In this document: positions 37,849 to 47,105 of the stretch, in pieces
Layout: each line of letters starts with the position of its first letter
Numbering within the stretch: the first letter of the stretch is position 1
Source of the DNA: GCA-001856825 sp038729485
GTDB lineage: Archaea; Thermoplasmatota; Thermoplasmata; Thermoplasmatales; GCA-001856825
Reading direction: 5' to 3'
DNA length: 64,000 bases
NCBI GenBank assembly: GCA_038729485.1
Contig: JAVYRX010000001.1
Location: 124,001-188,000, forward strand
The notes under the pieces: generated by a model
The model's database searches: none
Seen by the model: only the letters and a program-made list of their open reading frames with translations
Told to the model about the DNA's origin: nothing
Position numbers and translations under genes: made by a program

Positions 37849-38419
37849 TTGCAGATGCGGCCTGTCTCTCCTTGTCTTCTTTTTCCTTCACGGAATAGCA
37901 GTTTGGATCATTATTTGCTGCCGCGATTATTTCATCTGCGAGAGATTCCCATAAATTCTTCTTGGTCTTTTGGGCATTCTCCCTCGCACCTATTGATATG
38001 TTCCTTATGGCCAAGTCAAGCCTCCGCGAAGAACTTGTATCAACCGATTTAGGAACTGCAATCCCGCCGTATTTCAGTCTCGTAATCTCTTCCCTTGGGC
38101 CTGCATTTTGTATTGCATTGACGAAAATTTGAATTGGATTCTGCTTTGTCTTTTTTTCCACAATCTCAAATGCAAGTTTAACGGATCTATATGCGCTCTG
38201 TTTTTTCCCCGTCCATCTCACTGTCCTCATCAGGTTGTTTATCAGCCTTTCCACGATGTTCATGTCGGCTTTTCCCATGAACCTGTTTGCATGTCTACCG
38301 CCGCTATGCAGTGTTGCAGTAGGCTTCAATGAGATGTATTTAACCAATCCTGGATCTGTAACCGTAATCCCAGAAGAATCCCATTTTTCAAATATAAGTA
38401 TTCCTGCCACAGATCTCAC
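37844..38419 (-). CDS. rps7: 30S ribosomal protein S7 (uS7)
   Basis: 191 residues, archaeal S7: ISLKPTATLHSGGRHANRFMG and VERLINNLMRTVRWTGKKQS at the N-terminal side, NPIQIFVNAIQNAGPREEI and RRLDLAIRNISIGARE farther on. The start is GTG at 38419, overlapping the rps12 stop (GTGA), so it is coupled to rps12. The C-terminal tail is rich in Lys and Glu. Confidence 0.95.
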   Translation of the reverse strand: MRSVAGILIFEKWDSSGITVTDPGLVKYISLKPTATLHSGGRHANRFMGKADMNIVERLINNLMRTVRWTGKKQSAYRSVKLAFEIVEKKTKQNPIQIFVNAIQNAGPREEITRLKYGGIAVPKSVDTSSSRRLDLAIRNISIGARENAQKTKKNLWESLADEIIAAANNDPNCYSVKEKEDKERQAASAR

Positions 38420-38844
38420 CTAACCGGTTTCTCCTTTCTCCCCTTAACAAGCTCTTTGAGAGAAACGTTGTTCACCTTTATCACCTTGTATCTTACGCCT
38501 GGAATATCTCCCTTGGACCTTCCCATCCTACCGCCAATCCCCTCCACCACAACTTCGTCATGCTCATCTATGAAGTTTATTGCGCCGTCTCCGGGGGCAA
38601 ATGCAGTCAGCTGCCTTCCGTTCTTTATTAATTGTATCTTCACGCATTTTCTTATCGCAGAATTAGGTTGCTTGGCTTCTATTCCAACCTTTTCAATGAC
38701 TATACCCCTTGCCTGGGGAGCACCCTCTAGGGGGTCGCTTTTCTCCTTCAATCTTAATACTCTTCTCTTATAGTCACGATCCGACCATCTAAGCTTGTCC
38801 TTACTATCTTTAATCTGTTTTCCGCCCATTAGACCATTAGGCAA
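38416..38844 (-). CDS. rps12: 30S ribosomal protein S12 (uS12)
   Basis: Decoding-centre protein, about 142 residues. LPNGLMGGKQIKDSKDKLRW at the N terminus, KQPNSAIRKCVKIQL with the PNSA loop, and VEGIGGRMGRSKGDIPGVRY are the archaeal S12 marks. The frame has a GTG at 38853, but the TTG at 38844 lies 5 bp below a strong GAGGTGA site, and its product begins at the position where archaeal S12 proteins normally start (NGL). TTG is therefore preferred. First gene of the operon. Confidence 0.95.
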   Translation of the reverse strand: MPNGLMGGKQIKDSKDKLRWSDRDYKRRVLRLKEKSDPLEGAPQARGIVIEKVGIEAKQPNSAIRKCVKIQLIKNGRQLTAFAPGDGAINFIDEHDEVVVEGIGGRMGRSKGDIPGVRYKVIKVNNVSLKELVKGRKEKPVR

Positions 38845-38849
38845 TTGTT

Positions 38850-38856
38850 TCACCTC
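38850..38856 (-). promoter_or_regulatory. Shine-Dalgarno site that fixes a TTG start for rps12
   Basis: Minus strand GAGGTGA lies five bases above TTG at 38844. If GTG at 38853 were used, the start codon itself would sit inside this site, which is unlikely. Confidence 0.55.
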
Positions 38857-38913
38857 AGGGTGCCCTTCAAAATGGTAAAGGCATATAAAAGTGTATCGTG
38901 TTTGAATTGAAGA

Positions 38914-39327
38914 TCATAGCAATGATAATACTTTCGGAAACAACTCTACCTCTTCTCTCTTATGATGTTCTGCCAGAGTTAACTTTAGCTGAGTGAGGTA
39001 ATTTTCTGTTTCCGTCCATCCGGTATATGTTGATTCTACGGATTGCTCTACTAGCTTCATTATCCCTGTATGCTCCTGCAGAATTCTGATGTAAGGTTCA
39101 GCATTTTCTTTACCTATTTTATCTATCAGGAATTTGAGTACCGTGCCCTCCTCATCTATTATGTGCTGTGAAAGAATTTCCCTTACGTCAGCTATCACAG
39201 GAAAAGCGCCACTTAAGTTGCCTGTTTTATAGGTCAATATAGCATCATCAATTACAGTAGGAAGGGTCGCATGTTCCTCCTTTAGCTTATCTATCAATTC
39301 CCTCATTGGCATTTCTCTTGGTCTCAT
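38914..39327 (-). CDS. hemerythrin-like HHE-domain protein
   Basis: 137 residues, four-helix bundle with the diiron ligand set of HHE proteins: His in KEEHATLP, HIIDEE (His and Glu), EHTGIMKL, and AEHHKREEVELFPK. Such proteins bind O2 or NO, or repair iron-sulfur clusters (RIC/YtfE type). ATGs at codons 1 and 7 both lie close to the start. It stands alone, 61 bp upstream of rps12 start in the same direction, probably its own transcript. Confidence 0.85.
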   Translation of the reverse strand: MRPREMPMRELIDKLKEEHATLPTVIDDAILTYKTGNLSGAFPVIADVREILSQHIIDEEGTVLKFLIDKIGKENAEPYIRILQEHTGIMKLVEQSVESTYTGWTETENYLTQLKLTLAEHHKREEVELFPKVLSLL

Positions 39328-39850
39328 TGTTGAGTATGAGAAAGGTGAATTTAACCTTTTAAGGCAATGTGATCGCTAATGATAGTAGCATAGACAAAAC
39401 GATGCCACTTTCTCACATTACGCCTTCTCTGATGAATCGCAGACAGCATCACTGCAAGAGATTACTACATTAAATTCATTGCATTGGTTTTGATCGTGGA
39501 GAGATAAACAAAAGCGATAGCAAGTTGCCAATAAATCAGATAAAATTTTCCAGGCAAAAATTCATTTTCTCCGTCTCCTGAACAACTTGATTGTACAGGA
39601 ATTACAACTTGTACGGACGCCAGGAATTCTATGATAACGCGAAGGCATAAGTTAGCGGGATCATAGCAATCTTTCACATTGCGTGCCTTGATGACTACAA
39701 TAAACTAATAAAATGTAGTAGGCAAACGCATTTTTCTTAGCCACCAGCTACCGCTAGAAGTAGCGTCATAGGCATCAATAGTGCTGGTGGGTATTAAAAA
39801 GCAGGCTTAATGGCAGCAACTCTTGGTTTAATAAACCTAAAGGGTTCGAG
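39328..39850. other. long intergenic region with an inverted repeat
   Basis: About 520 bases. Stops are dense; the one minus-strand frame of 70 codons (39465-39677) lacks protein-like composition. The one clear structure is the nested inverted repeat at 39741-39790, listed apart. The hemerythrin-like promoter should lie near 39340-39365. Confidence 0.5.
39741..39790. repeat. nested inverted repeat, possible structured RNA
   Basis: CCACCAGC (39741-39748) pairs perfectly with GCTGGTGG (39783-39790). Inside, CGCTA (39752-39756) pairs with TAGCG (39761-39765) across a GAAG loop. An unpaired 17-base stretch (TCATAGGCATCAATAGT) remains on the 3' side. The outer 8 bp stem plus the inner hairpin are stronger than expected by chance in this AT-rich spacer. 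Either strand could form it. It is 60 bp beyond the stop of the methyltransferase gene, so a processing or termination role, or a small RNA, are all open. Confidence 0.45.
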
Positions 39851-40849
39851 TCATTCCTCCCTTAATCCGACATAAAAGGAATTCTTGAATCTGAAGACGT
39901 ATCCATTTTTCTCTCCCTTTAGCTTCTCCTCGAGGCTTCTCTTCATCTCGTAGTACGAAGACGGATCGATGTTGAACCTCAGGTAGACCTTCCCTATCTT
40001 TAAATTGGAAAGGGCCTTTCTAAGATCGTCAAAGCTACCCGATTTGTTCACAACAAGGAACCTTCTTATGAGGAAAGGGCTTTCTATTGGTTCTAACGAA
40101 GTTGCAAGAGTCCTTTGTTTGTCTTCCTGGATTATAGACATGTCTCCCAAAGAGGAGACGAATTCTGGAAGAAGACTAGCAGCGGGAATTGAGGAATCAA
40201 CGTCGTAGATATACCTCAGCGGTCTCTCAGCCTTGACGACCTTTCTTTCAACCTTAGGATCCGATATTATCCTATCCCCAGATGGAAGTGAGATTGCGCT
40301 TCTCCCGTAAATTCTCTTATTGCCTGTGTAGGCGCATAGCCTTTTCATTTCCCCCCTCAAAGAGATGAATTCTAGTTCCCAGTCATGAGGTATCCTGTCC
40401 GAGGTTATTGTTGCGGGGAGATCGAAGCACATATCTCCCTTATACGATCTGTATACGACGAACGGATTTGGGGAAAGGGAATCCATCGAAAGAGGAAGTA
40501 CCCTATTTCTAGACGGGTCAGAATGAATGACGTCCACGTCACCCACCTCATCGATGATTTCTTTTGATGTTGCGTCCCCAAGTACGTATTTCACGTTATC
40601 CAGGCCCATCGATTCGCAATTTAGCTTGCACATTTCGAGCCTTTGGGGGTCTATATCCACAGCAATAACAGATCCGGATTCTCTAGCTAGGTTTATTGTT
40701 TGAATTCCTATACCGCAACCTAGATCGGCCACCTTTTCTGCCCTGAGCCTTTTGGAAATGTAGGAGGCTATTTCAACAGGCGTGCTTACACGGAAACTTT
40801 CTTTGTCAAAAACAAGACCCTCTGGAAGGGTTTTCTTAACTTCAGTCAT
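39851..40849 (-). CDS. class I SAM methyltransferase with THUMP-like tail
   Basis: 332 residues. The Rossmann domain has motif I VADLGCGIGIQTINLA near residue 40, acidic VIAVDIDPQRLEMCK and a DVIHSDPSRNR catalytic-type motif near residue 110. The C-terminal 130 residues (ERPLRYIYDVDSSIPAASLL; KVYLRFNIDPSSYYEMKR) resemble the THUMP-like domain seen on some RNA methyltransferases. An RNA substrate is likely but unproven. It follows the RHH gene by 5 bp and is probably cotranscribed. Confidence 0.78.
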   Translation of the reverse strand: MTEVKKTLPEGLVFDKESFRVSTPVEIASYISKRLRAEKVADLGCGIGIQTINLARESGSVIAVDIDPQRLEMCKLNCESMGLDNVKYVLGDATSKEIIDEVGDVDVIHSDPSRNRVLPLSMDSLSPNPFVVYRSYKGDMCFDLPATITSDRIPHDWELEFISLRGEMKRLCAYTGNKRIYGRSAISLPSGDRIISDPKVERKVVKAERPLRYIYDVDSSIPAASLLPEFVSSLGDMSIIQEDKQRTLATSLEPIESPFLIRRFLVVNKSGSFDDLRKALSNLKIGKVYLRFNIDPSSYYEMKRSLEEKLKGEKNGYVFRFKNSFYVGLREE

Positions 40850-40854
40850 TAAAT

Positions 40855-41418
40855 TCAGATCGACCCAGTGATCTTGACAAACCCTTCAGATATTGTCTCT
40901 ACCATGTTTTTGACGCCGAATGCTTCAAAAAAGCACTTCGCTGCGCTTGAAGTAACTTTGGCAGAGCCAATGCTGTAGCCACTTCCCATCAATATGAATT
41001 CTATCTTTCTGTCTTCTTTCTTAAGATCTATTTTGCTGACTGGAATGAAGGAGGACAGTTCTCTGATGTCAGAAATGAGGGAGTCTATGTCTGGAGAAAC
41101 ACTCTTCATCAGTTCTCCGAGCACTCTTCCACCTTCACAAGCTATCTTTATCATCTCCTCTCCAGATTCGTGAAGAGCAACATTTACGCTTTGATCGAGA
41201 AGGTTGCCAGGTATGGGAACCGCATTGATCGCTTTCGTCATCTGACAGTACTTTATAAGACTGAAGATCTGACCCTTTGTGAAGCCAGCTTCCAGCAGTT
41301 TTGAGTATAAGTCGAAGGATTCCGATATCACAGAACTTACAGTCTTGCCCTCCCTGTCAGCGACCTCCTGGACCTTTTTTGCTATCTCGTTTGTAACCGA
41401 GATGTTGAGCCGTGCCAT
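40855..41418 (-). CDS. ribbon-helix-helix protein with archaeal C-terminal domain
   Basis: 187 residues. Residues 1-45 (ARLNISVTNEIAKKVQEVAD, then KTVSSVISESFDLY) form a CopG-type ribbon-helix-helix DNA-binding domain. The remaining 140 residues are alpha/beta with no recognised name; SKIDLKKEDRKIEFILMGSG and SSAAKCFFEAFGVKNMVET suggest a small-molecule or dimerisation domain. Probably a transcription factor; the adjacent methyltransferase gene is the obvious cotranscribed partner. Confidence 0.75.
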   Translation of the reverse strand: MARLNISVTNEIAKKVQEVADREGKTVSSVISESFDLYSKLLEAGFTKGQIFSLIKYCQMTKAINAVPIPGNLLDQSVNVALHESGEEMIKIACEGGRVLGELMKSVSPDIDSLISDIRELSSFIPVSKIDLKKEDRKIEFILMGSGYSIGSAKVTSSAAKCFFEAFGVKNMVETISEGFVKITGSI

Positions 41419-41554
41419 TTACAACTAAATAAACGATAAGTATATAGGCATTCTCTAAAATTATTGTCCTCACCAGAGAAAGGAAATTGCAAAATCATTT
41501 TCTTTAAAGAGAACAGCTAAGGAAACATTTAAGGTATAAATGGATTATTTAGAG

Positions 41555-42775
41555 ATGGAAATTCCCTGGACTGAGAAATACAGACCTACGATGATGAGCC
41601 AGATTAGGAGGGAAAAAACCGTGGAATACATACTCTCCTGGGCAAAAAAATGGGAGGCAGGAACGTCGACAAAAAAGGCAGTACTGCTTTACGGCCCTCC
41701 AGGCACCGGCAAAACGTCGACGGCCATGGCCCTGGCCAGAGAAATGGGATGGGAGTACATGGAATTCAATGCGTCCGATATTAGGTCCAAGGATGCCATA
41801 GAACAGACTGCGCTGAAAGGATCTCAGTATTATTCCCTCTTCGGAGATAGGGGTGGGAAGAAACTAATAGTTATGGACGAAGTCGATTCACTTTACGAGA
41901 GGAATGTTGAAGGCGCTGACGCGGGAGGAAAAGCTGCCCTTTTAAGACTAGTTGAGGCAACGGAAAATCCTGTTGTTCTTATAGCCAACGACCTGTATGC
42001 TTTGCGCTCAACCCCAACCGGTAAGGCAATATCTGATAAGTGTGAGCTCGTGGAGTTCAGGAGGTACATGAAGTCTCAGATAATGAGCGTTCTTAGGGAG
42101 ATCCTTGAAAACGAAAAGATCTACTGCCCCCCGGAGAAGATACAATTGATAGCAGAAAATGCCAACGGAGATCTCAGGGCCGCCATTAATGACCTTCAGG
42201 GTGGATGCACATCATTTCCTGTGGAACAAAGGGATGTTGAGCTCAGCACGTACAACGTTGTCAATGATCTACTTCATCACCATTACTCGGTCATAATGGA
42301 CGCCAGGATGGATATAATAAATGTAGGGCTAGACCCAAATGACTTTCTTCTCTATCTGCTGGAAAACGTATTCCCTCTCAAATCAAGCAAGGCAGATTTA
42401 TACAGGGCTCTTGACTATATTTCCAAATCGGATTTGTTTCTTGGAAGGGTGAGCAGAAGGATGGATTATTCGTTATGGTCTTATGCCACTGATTTTATGG
42501 CGATGGTCTCTACGACTGATCTTAAGAGCGATAAGTATGAAAAGTTTCAGTTTCCATCCCTCATAAAGAATATGGCGATGCTCAGAAAATACAGAAATAT
42601 GAGGAAAAATTTTGCATTCGTCATGGGAAGGTACATCCACAAGTCTGCTCTTTTCATGAACGAGGGTACGTTGCTCTACGTATTTCACATTCTAAGGAGG
42701 AACCCTGAATTGAAGAAGAACATTGAAGAATCAACTGGAATGGATCTCGACGAAACGCTATCAATGGATCTTTAA
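41555..42775 (+). CDS. rfcL: replication factor C large subunit
   Basis: AAA+ clamp-loader subunit that opens PCNA. About 406 residues. EIPWTEKYRP at the N terminus, Walker A YGPPGTGKTST, Walker B VMDEVDSL, sensor region LIANDLYALRS and ANGDLRAAINDLQ. The frame starts at 41540, but the AT-rich TTTAAGGTATAAAT at 41528-41541 sits where a TATA box for a start at 41555 would be, and MEIPWTEKYRP is the usual RfcL N terminus. It lacks a PIP-like tail by eye. The 3' end overlaps the pop5 gene by 15 bp. Confidence 0.94.
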   Translation: MEIPWTEKYRPTMMSQIRREKTVEYILSWAKKWEAGTSTKKAVLLYGPPGTGKTSTAMALAREMGWEYMEFNASDIRSKDAIEQTALKGSQYYSLFGDRGGKKLIVMDEVDSLYERNVEGADAGGKAALLRLVEATENPVVLIANDLYALRSTPTGKAISDKCELVEFRRYMKSQIMSVLREILENEKIYCPPEKIQLIAENANGDLRAAINDLQGGCTSFPVEQRDVELSTYNVVNDLLHHHYSVIMDARMDIINVGLDPNDFLLYLLENVFPLKSSKADLYRALDYISKSDLFLGRVSRRMDYSLWSYATDFMAMVSTTDLKSDKYEKFQFPSLIKNMAMLRKYRNMRKNFAFVMGRYIHKSALFMNEGTLLYVFHILRRNPELKKNIEESTGMDLDETLSMDL

Positions 42776-43012
42776 CACCTTTTTTTTAAGCGCCCTTAAA
42801 GTACCGGAAACGATGTCTATTTTTAGACCCATTTTCTCAAGAATCTCTCTTAGAACTGGAAGTCTGTCGTGTCTCACTTTTATTGCTGTGATTCCTTTAA
42901 AATTGACGATCTTTGCGTCTCCTAGTTGATCGATTATACCCCTCAATTCGTGCGAGTTCACATTTTTGAGGTATGCGTATCTCCTTCTGCCGGTTTTATC
43001 CTTTACAGTCAT
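42761..43012 (-). CDS. rnp2: RNase P protein component 2 (Pop5)
   Basis: 83 residues, shorter than most archaeal Pop5 proteins. Pop5 marks are GITAIKVRHDRLPVLREIL and the C-terminal VSGTLRALKKKVL, equivalent to the VSGTIKALRRKFL signature of the family. RNase P processes tRNA 5' ends. The ATG overlaps the tbp stop (ATGA), so it is translated after tbp. Assignment rests on the C-terminal half; the N terminus is short of one strand. Confidence 0.75.
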   Translation of the reverse strand: MTVKDKTGRRRYAYLKNVNSHELRGIIDQLGDAKIVNFKGITAIKVRHDRLPVLREILEKMGLKIDIVSGTLRALKKKVLKIH

Positions 43013-43566
43013 TTGATAACTGTTATTTTCTCCAGATCCTTTTTGAGTATTTTAACGGCCTGCGAAATTTCCCCTTTTTCTTTTGCACCCGTGCAGACGA
43101 CTTTTCCGGAGCCAAATAGGAGAAGCACGACCTTTGGCTCCTCTATCCTGTATACAAGCCCTGGAAATTGCTCAGGTTCATATTCCACGTTCTCAAGACC
43201 CAAGGACATTGCGATATTCGTTAAATTAAGTTGCATTCTCAGATCATACACGGCGACTATATTTTGCACTACTATATCCGGACTGCTGTTCACCTGAATT
43301 CCGGCCTTCTTCAGTTTATCCACTATTGTGTTTATAGTTTTGTTGACAGCGTCTATAGTTTTCGCCCCAGTGCAGTTAACTTTTCCCGACCTGAATATCA
43401 GTACCGCAGTCTTTGGTTCCTGAAGCCTGTATATTAATCCGGGGAACTGTTCAGGCTCGTATTCCGATCCTTCAAGAGCAAGGGCGATCTTGCTGAGATC
43501 TAGTTTTTCTGCCAGAGATGTTGACGCCACTATGTTCTCAATGGCTATATTCTCTTCATCCGTCAT
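43009..43566 (-). CDS. tbp: TATA-box-binding protein
   Basis: 185 residues made of two direct repeats of the TBP saddle: NIVASTSLAEKLDLSKIALA / EYEPEQFPGLIYRLQEPKTA / LIFRSGKVNCTGAKT, and again NIVAVYDLRMQLNLTNIAM / EYEPEQFPGLVYRIEEPKV / LLFGSGKVVCTGAK. No acidic tail beyond a short N terminus. It binds the TATA boxes noted in this window. Second gene of the unit with pop5. Confidence 0.97.
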   Translation of the reverse strand: MTDEENIAIENIVASTSLAEKLDLSKIALALEGSEYEPEQFPGLIYRLQEPKTAVLIFRSGKVNCTGAKTIDAVNKTINTIVDKLKKAGIQVNSSPDIVVQNIVAVYDLRMQLNLTNIAMSLGLENVEYEPEQFPGLVYRIEEPKVVLLLFGSGKVVCTGAKEKGEISQAVKILKKDLEKITVIK

Positions 43567-43609
43567 AAGTGTCGCAGTTTATATACCCTATATATATTAA
43601 TCTTCCCCT

Positions 43610-44827
43610 TCAGTCCCTCATCAACTTTTCCAAATTTTTCCTTATTGCGTCAATGAATTCATCTGACGTGAAGTATTTATCAACGGGGGGCTCAGAAAGC
43701 CTTGCTATATCCTGAGTCATGATGTTGTCTTCTTCTATAGTTTTTATAACGGCATTTTCAAGCCTTTCCGTGAATTCAACGAGCTGATAGGATTTATCTA
43801 ACTCGCCCCTTCTTCTGAGACCCCTTGTCCATGCGAATATGAGGGCGGTTGGATTCGTTGAAACCTTTTCCCCCTTGAGATACCTATAATAATGCCTCTG
43901 CACGGTACCATGTGCAGCCTCAGACAGATAATAGCCTTCGGGAGAGAGAAGTTCTGAAGTCATTAGAGCCAGAGACCCGAAAGCAGTTGACACCATGTCG
44001 GAGAAAACATCTCCATCGTAATTCTTGCACGCCCATACAAATCCTCCCTCAGATCTAACCACTCGCGATACTGCATCGTCTATCAGATAGTAGTTGTAGT
44101 TTATGCCTGCGGCTTTAAAATCAGACTCGTATTTCTCCTTGTAAATCCTATTGAATATCTCCTTGAAATCAGCATCGTATACCTTGGATATCGTATCCTT
44201 TGCACCGAACCAGAGGTCCATCTTCTTCATCAACGCGTATCTAAACGAGGCTTCTGCGAATCCTTCGATGGACTTGTCTATATTGTATATCCCCTGAATC
44301 ACCCCCGATCCGCTCAACTTCGGAAACGAAATTCTCTGTTCAGAGCCATCATCTGACTTGTAAATAATATCAGCTTTGCCAGGAGATTTGAATTTGATAG
44401 AGACGCTATCGTATATGTCGCCGAATGCGTGTCTGGCCACTATTATGGGATTCTTCCAGTTCCTGACTACGGGCTTTATGTTTTTAATCATTATTGGAGC
44501 ACGGAATACAGTTCCGTCCAATATTTTTCTAATTGTTCCATTCGGACTTGGCCATTCCTTTTTTAGATTGTATTCCTTTATCCTGTCGGCATTTGGAGTT
44601 ATGGTAGCACATTTAACGCCAACCCCCCATTTCTTCACTGCATTTGCGGCCTCCACGGTAACTGCATCATTCGTTTTATCTCTGTTACTCACGTGCAGAT
44701 CGTAATACTCAGTCTTTAAATCTACGAATGGGAAAAGAAGCTTCTCCTTAACCGATGCCCAGAGAACCCTGGTCATCTCGTCCCCGTCCATCTCCACTAC
44801 CGGGTTTTTCATCTCAATTTTGTCCAT
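43610..44827 (-). CDS. icd: isocitrate dehydrogenase, NADP type (eukaryote-like)
   Basis: Oxidises isocitrate to 2-oxoglutarate in the citric acid cycle. 405 residues of the homodimeric type II family shared with eukaryotes: NPVVEMDGDEMTRVLW at the N terminus, ITPNADRIKEYNLKKEWPSP (substrate loop) and PEGYYLSEAAHGTVQRHYY, with the HGTVxRH/ARG region for NADP. The ribosome site GGTGAT is at 44831-44836, 3 bp above the ATG. It stands alone 43 bp upstream of tbp on the same strand. Confidence 0.94.
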   Translation of the reverse strand: MDKIEMKNPVVEMDGDEMTRVLWASVKEKLLFPFVDLKTEYYDLHVSNRDKTNDAVTVEAANAVKKWGVGVKCATITPNADRIKEYNLKKEWPSPNGTIRKILDGTVFRAPIMIKNIKPVVRNWKNPIIVARHAFGDIYDSVSIKFKSPGKADIIYKSDDGSEQRISFPKLSGSGVIQGIYNIDKSIEGFAEASFRYALMKKMDLWFGAKDTISKVYDADFKEIFNRIYKEKYESDFKAAGINYNYYLIDDAVSRVVRSEGGFVWACKNYDGDVFSDMVSTAFGSLALMTSELLSPEGYYLSEAAHGTVQRHYYRYLKGEKVSTNPTALIFAWTRGLRRRGELDKSYQLVEFTERLENAVIKTIEEDNIMTQDIARLSEPPVDKYFTSDEFIDAIRKNLEKLMRD

Positions 44828-44947
44828 CTAATCACCAGGAATGTGGTGAGATTATCCTTCATTATTAATACTTCCCGATTCAGCTCATCGGTACAATCAA
44901 AAAAATTGTAAATAATAACGAAAAAGAAAATAAGTAACAAAATAGGT

Positions 44948-46834
44948 CTACAGAACTCCGGCCTTTTGTTCGTCAAGTATTGCTTTCAGGTCATCCGTTT
45001 GTATGTTGGCCCTTAGTCCTATGAAATAGATTATCAGGTAAACGACAATCATTGCAACTGTGTCCAGAGGGAACGGTATCTTCGGCGCGACGGATGAGAA
45101 GTTAGATATCAGTGGGTAGCCGAATACGCTGAAATACACTATCAGATATGATACGTATAGAAGTGCAATAAACCAGAACGACGTCCTGAAATAGACCTTG
45201 TATTGCTGCTCGACCTTGTACATAGACGCAACTGTTATTCCGATGAAAGTAGCAGCTTCAACTGCCCATATTATCAGGAAGTAAGTCATGTTCTGCGTGA
45301 GCGTCTGCGAAGCTGGAGGATATAGAATGTAGAAGTAAGCGAAGTAGAGGGTGAGTACTGATATTATAAGACCGACTATTCCAACAGAATAGCTGTATCC
45401 TTTTGACAGCTTCAGCTTGGTCGGGCCATACAGGAAGAAGAATATGGGCATTCCGAGCAATATCAGAGAATACAGCCAGGACAGTGTAACTACCCCGGAC
45501 CAGTAAACAAGAAGAGCGGCTCCGACAAACCCAATTGGTGCAATTACGCTGGCCCCTTTCAGAGTGAATGGTCGTTTCAGCCCAGCAGCGTGTTTCCTGA
45601 AACCGTGCAGCGCGAGAGGCCCAATCACGTACGTTATGACCGTGGCACTTGAAATGAAGCCTACCAAAAGATACCACGATGGGAACGGAAGGAAGAACAT
45701 AAAACCTACTATGACTGCTACAATCATCGCTATTACTGGTACCCTTCTCTTCTCATGAACTCTGAGGAATGCTTTCGGATAAACTCCATCTGCAGATATT
45801 CCGTAAAATACCCTTGCTCCGTTACCTGTATATATCCATCCTGTCCCCGCAGGCGAAAGCCAGGCATCAATAAGCAGGAAATACGAAAAAGCAACGAGGG
45901 CAGCAATGCCGCTATATGACAGTTCGGTAAAGAACGGTGCAGAGCCTATTTTCGCAGATGTTATTGAGGCCCAGTCACCAGTGACGGATATTCCAGCAGG
46001 TCCCCACCTTATCGCACCAACGAACGCAAACTGGAGTAGAGTGTAAAGAACTATTGCGGCTATCACCGAATATATCAGCGCCCTTGGAATGTCTCTCTGA
46101 GGATTCTTCGCCTCCCCTCCAAATTCTAGAGCCTGCCTAAATCCAAGATAAGCAAAGACTATGCCGGCCGACGGTATTGCGTAGAACACCATTCCTATTC
46201 CCCTTGGCAGGAACCCACTGTATGCGGTGAAATTCGATGCCCTGAACATGAAGAGGAGGAAGATGAATGTTAAAGTTGGTATAATGAACTTCCACCAGGT
46301 CACAACACTGTTGAACCTTCCAAGGAATCTTATTCCGACGTAGTTTAGGAAGAAGAATATCACAAGAAGAAGGGTTCCAAACGCTATTCCATAGCCGGTC
46401 AAAACGCTAACTCCGGAAACAGTATGGAAAAGATTTGGAATGTATATGCTTGCGTACGAAAGTGTTGCTTCCGCCTCTACTGTAGGTACTGAAACAGCGC
46501 TCAAAAGGTAAGCCCAATTCATTATGTACCCCGTGAACGGTCCCTGAGAAAGGCTGGTATATCTGACTATTGCCCCTGACTTCGGTACTGCGGCTCCTAT
46601 TTCGGCAAACGTCAGGGCAATAAAGAGAACTATTACGCCTCCTACAATCCAAGATATTACGGCTGAAGGCCCCGCAAGACTAGCTCCCCCTGCAACTCCA
46701 AGCAACCAGCCAGAACCTATTATGCCTCCCATAGAAAGGAAGAATAGGTCCTGAAATGTCAGCGCTTTCCGTAATTTTTGGTCAGATTTCACAGCAACTT
46801 TTTCAGCGACCTCAACGCCTTGATCTGTTGCCAA
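44948..46834 (-). CDS. APC superfamily permease, 14-helix type
   Basis: 628 residues. Helix 1 has FLSMGGIIGSGWLLGVAGGA and helix 6 FAYLGFRQALEFGGEAKNPQRDIP, the APC substrate sites. The second half has extra helices, giving about 14 in all. Probably an amino acid or polyamine transporter. The start is TTG at 46834 with GAGGT at 46841-46845, six bases upstream; no ATG lies near. It is the largest transporter here and stands alone on the minus strand, divergent from hisS. Confidence 0.87.
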   Translation of the reverse strand: MATDQGVEVAEKVAVKSDQKLRKALTFQDLFFLSMGGIIGSGWLLGVAGGASLAGPSAVISWIVGGVIVLFIALTFAEIGAAVPKSGAIVRYTSLSQGPFTGYIMNWAYLLSAVSVPTVEAEATLSYASIYIPNLFHTVSGVSVLTGYGIAFGTLLLVIFFFLNYVGIRFLGRFNSVVTWWKFIIPTLTFIFLLFMFRASNFTAYSGFLPRGIGMVFYAIPSAGIVFAYLGFRQALEFGGEAKNPQRDIPRALIYSVIAAIVLYTLLQFAFVGAIRWGPAGISVTGDWASITSAKIGSAPFFTELSYSGIAALVAFSYFLLIDAWLSPAGTGWIYTGNGARVFYGISADGVYPKAFLRVHEKRRVPVIAMIVAVIVGFMFFLPFPSWYLLVGFISSATVITYVIGPLALHGFRKHAAGLKRPFTLKGASVIAPIGFVGAALLVYWSGVVTLSWLYSLILLGMPIFFFLYGPTKLKLSKGYSYSVGIVGLIISVLTLYFAYFYILYPPASQTLTQNMTYFLIIWAVEAATFIGITVASMYKVEQQYKVYFRTSFWFIALLYVSYLIVYFSVFGYPLISNFSSVAPKIPFPLDTVAMIVVYLIIYFIGLRANIQTDDLKAILDEQKAGVL

Positions 46835-47105
46835 TCAAACACCTCAAAGATTTTGTATGAAGTAGGTCATATTTATACATTTCGTTTAATTCCCCTTAAT
46901 TTTTCCATATATGACGACAAAATGACAAATGTATGACCGAAGCACTCAAGTAAAAAATTCGTGATACATATCGGTCTCAGAACATTTGGACAAGAATAAT
47001 TATTCTACATTGTAGCGACAATTATAAAAACGTTTTCACTTTTCAGAATATAACGCAGCTGAAAAAGATTAAACATCTTATCTGCAATCGTCTTCAGATT
47101 GAGGG

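Noticed and set aside
39465..39677. 70-codon minus-strand frame in the 39.3-39.85 kb spacer
   Set aside because: Cys- and Val-rich mix with no start signal; judged chance.
44888..44906. ACAATC...ATTGT inverted repeat downstream of icd region
   Set aside because: Five-base arms in an A-rich stretch occur often by chance.
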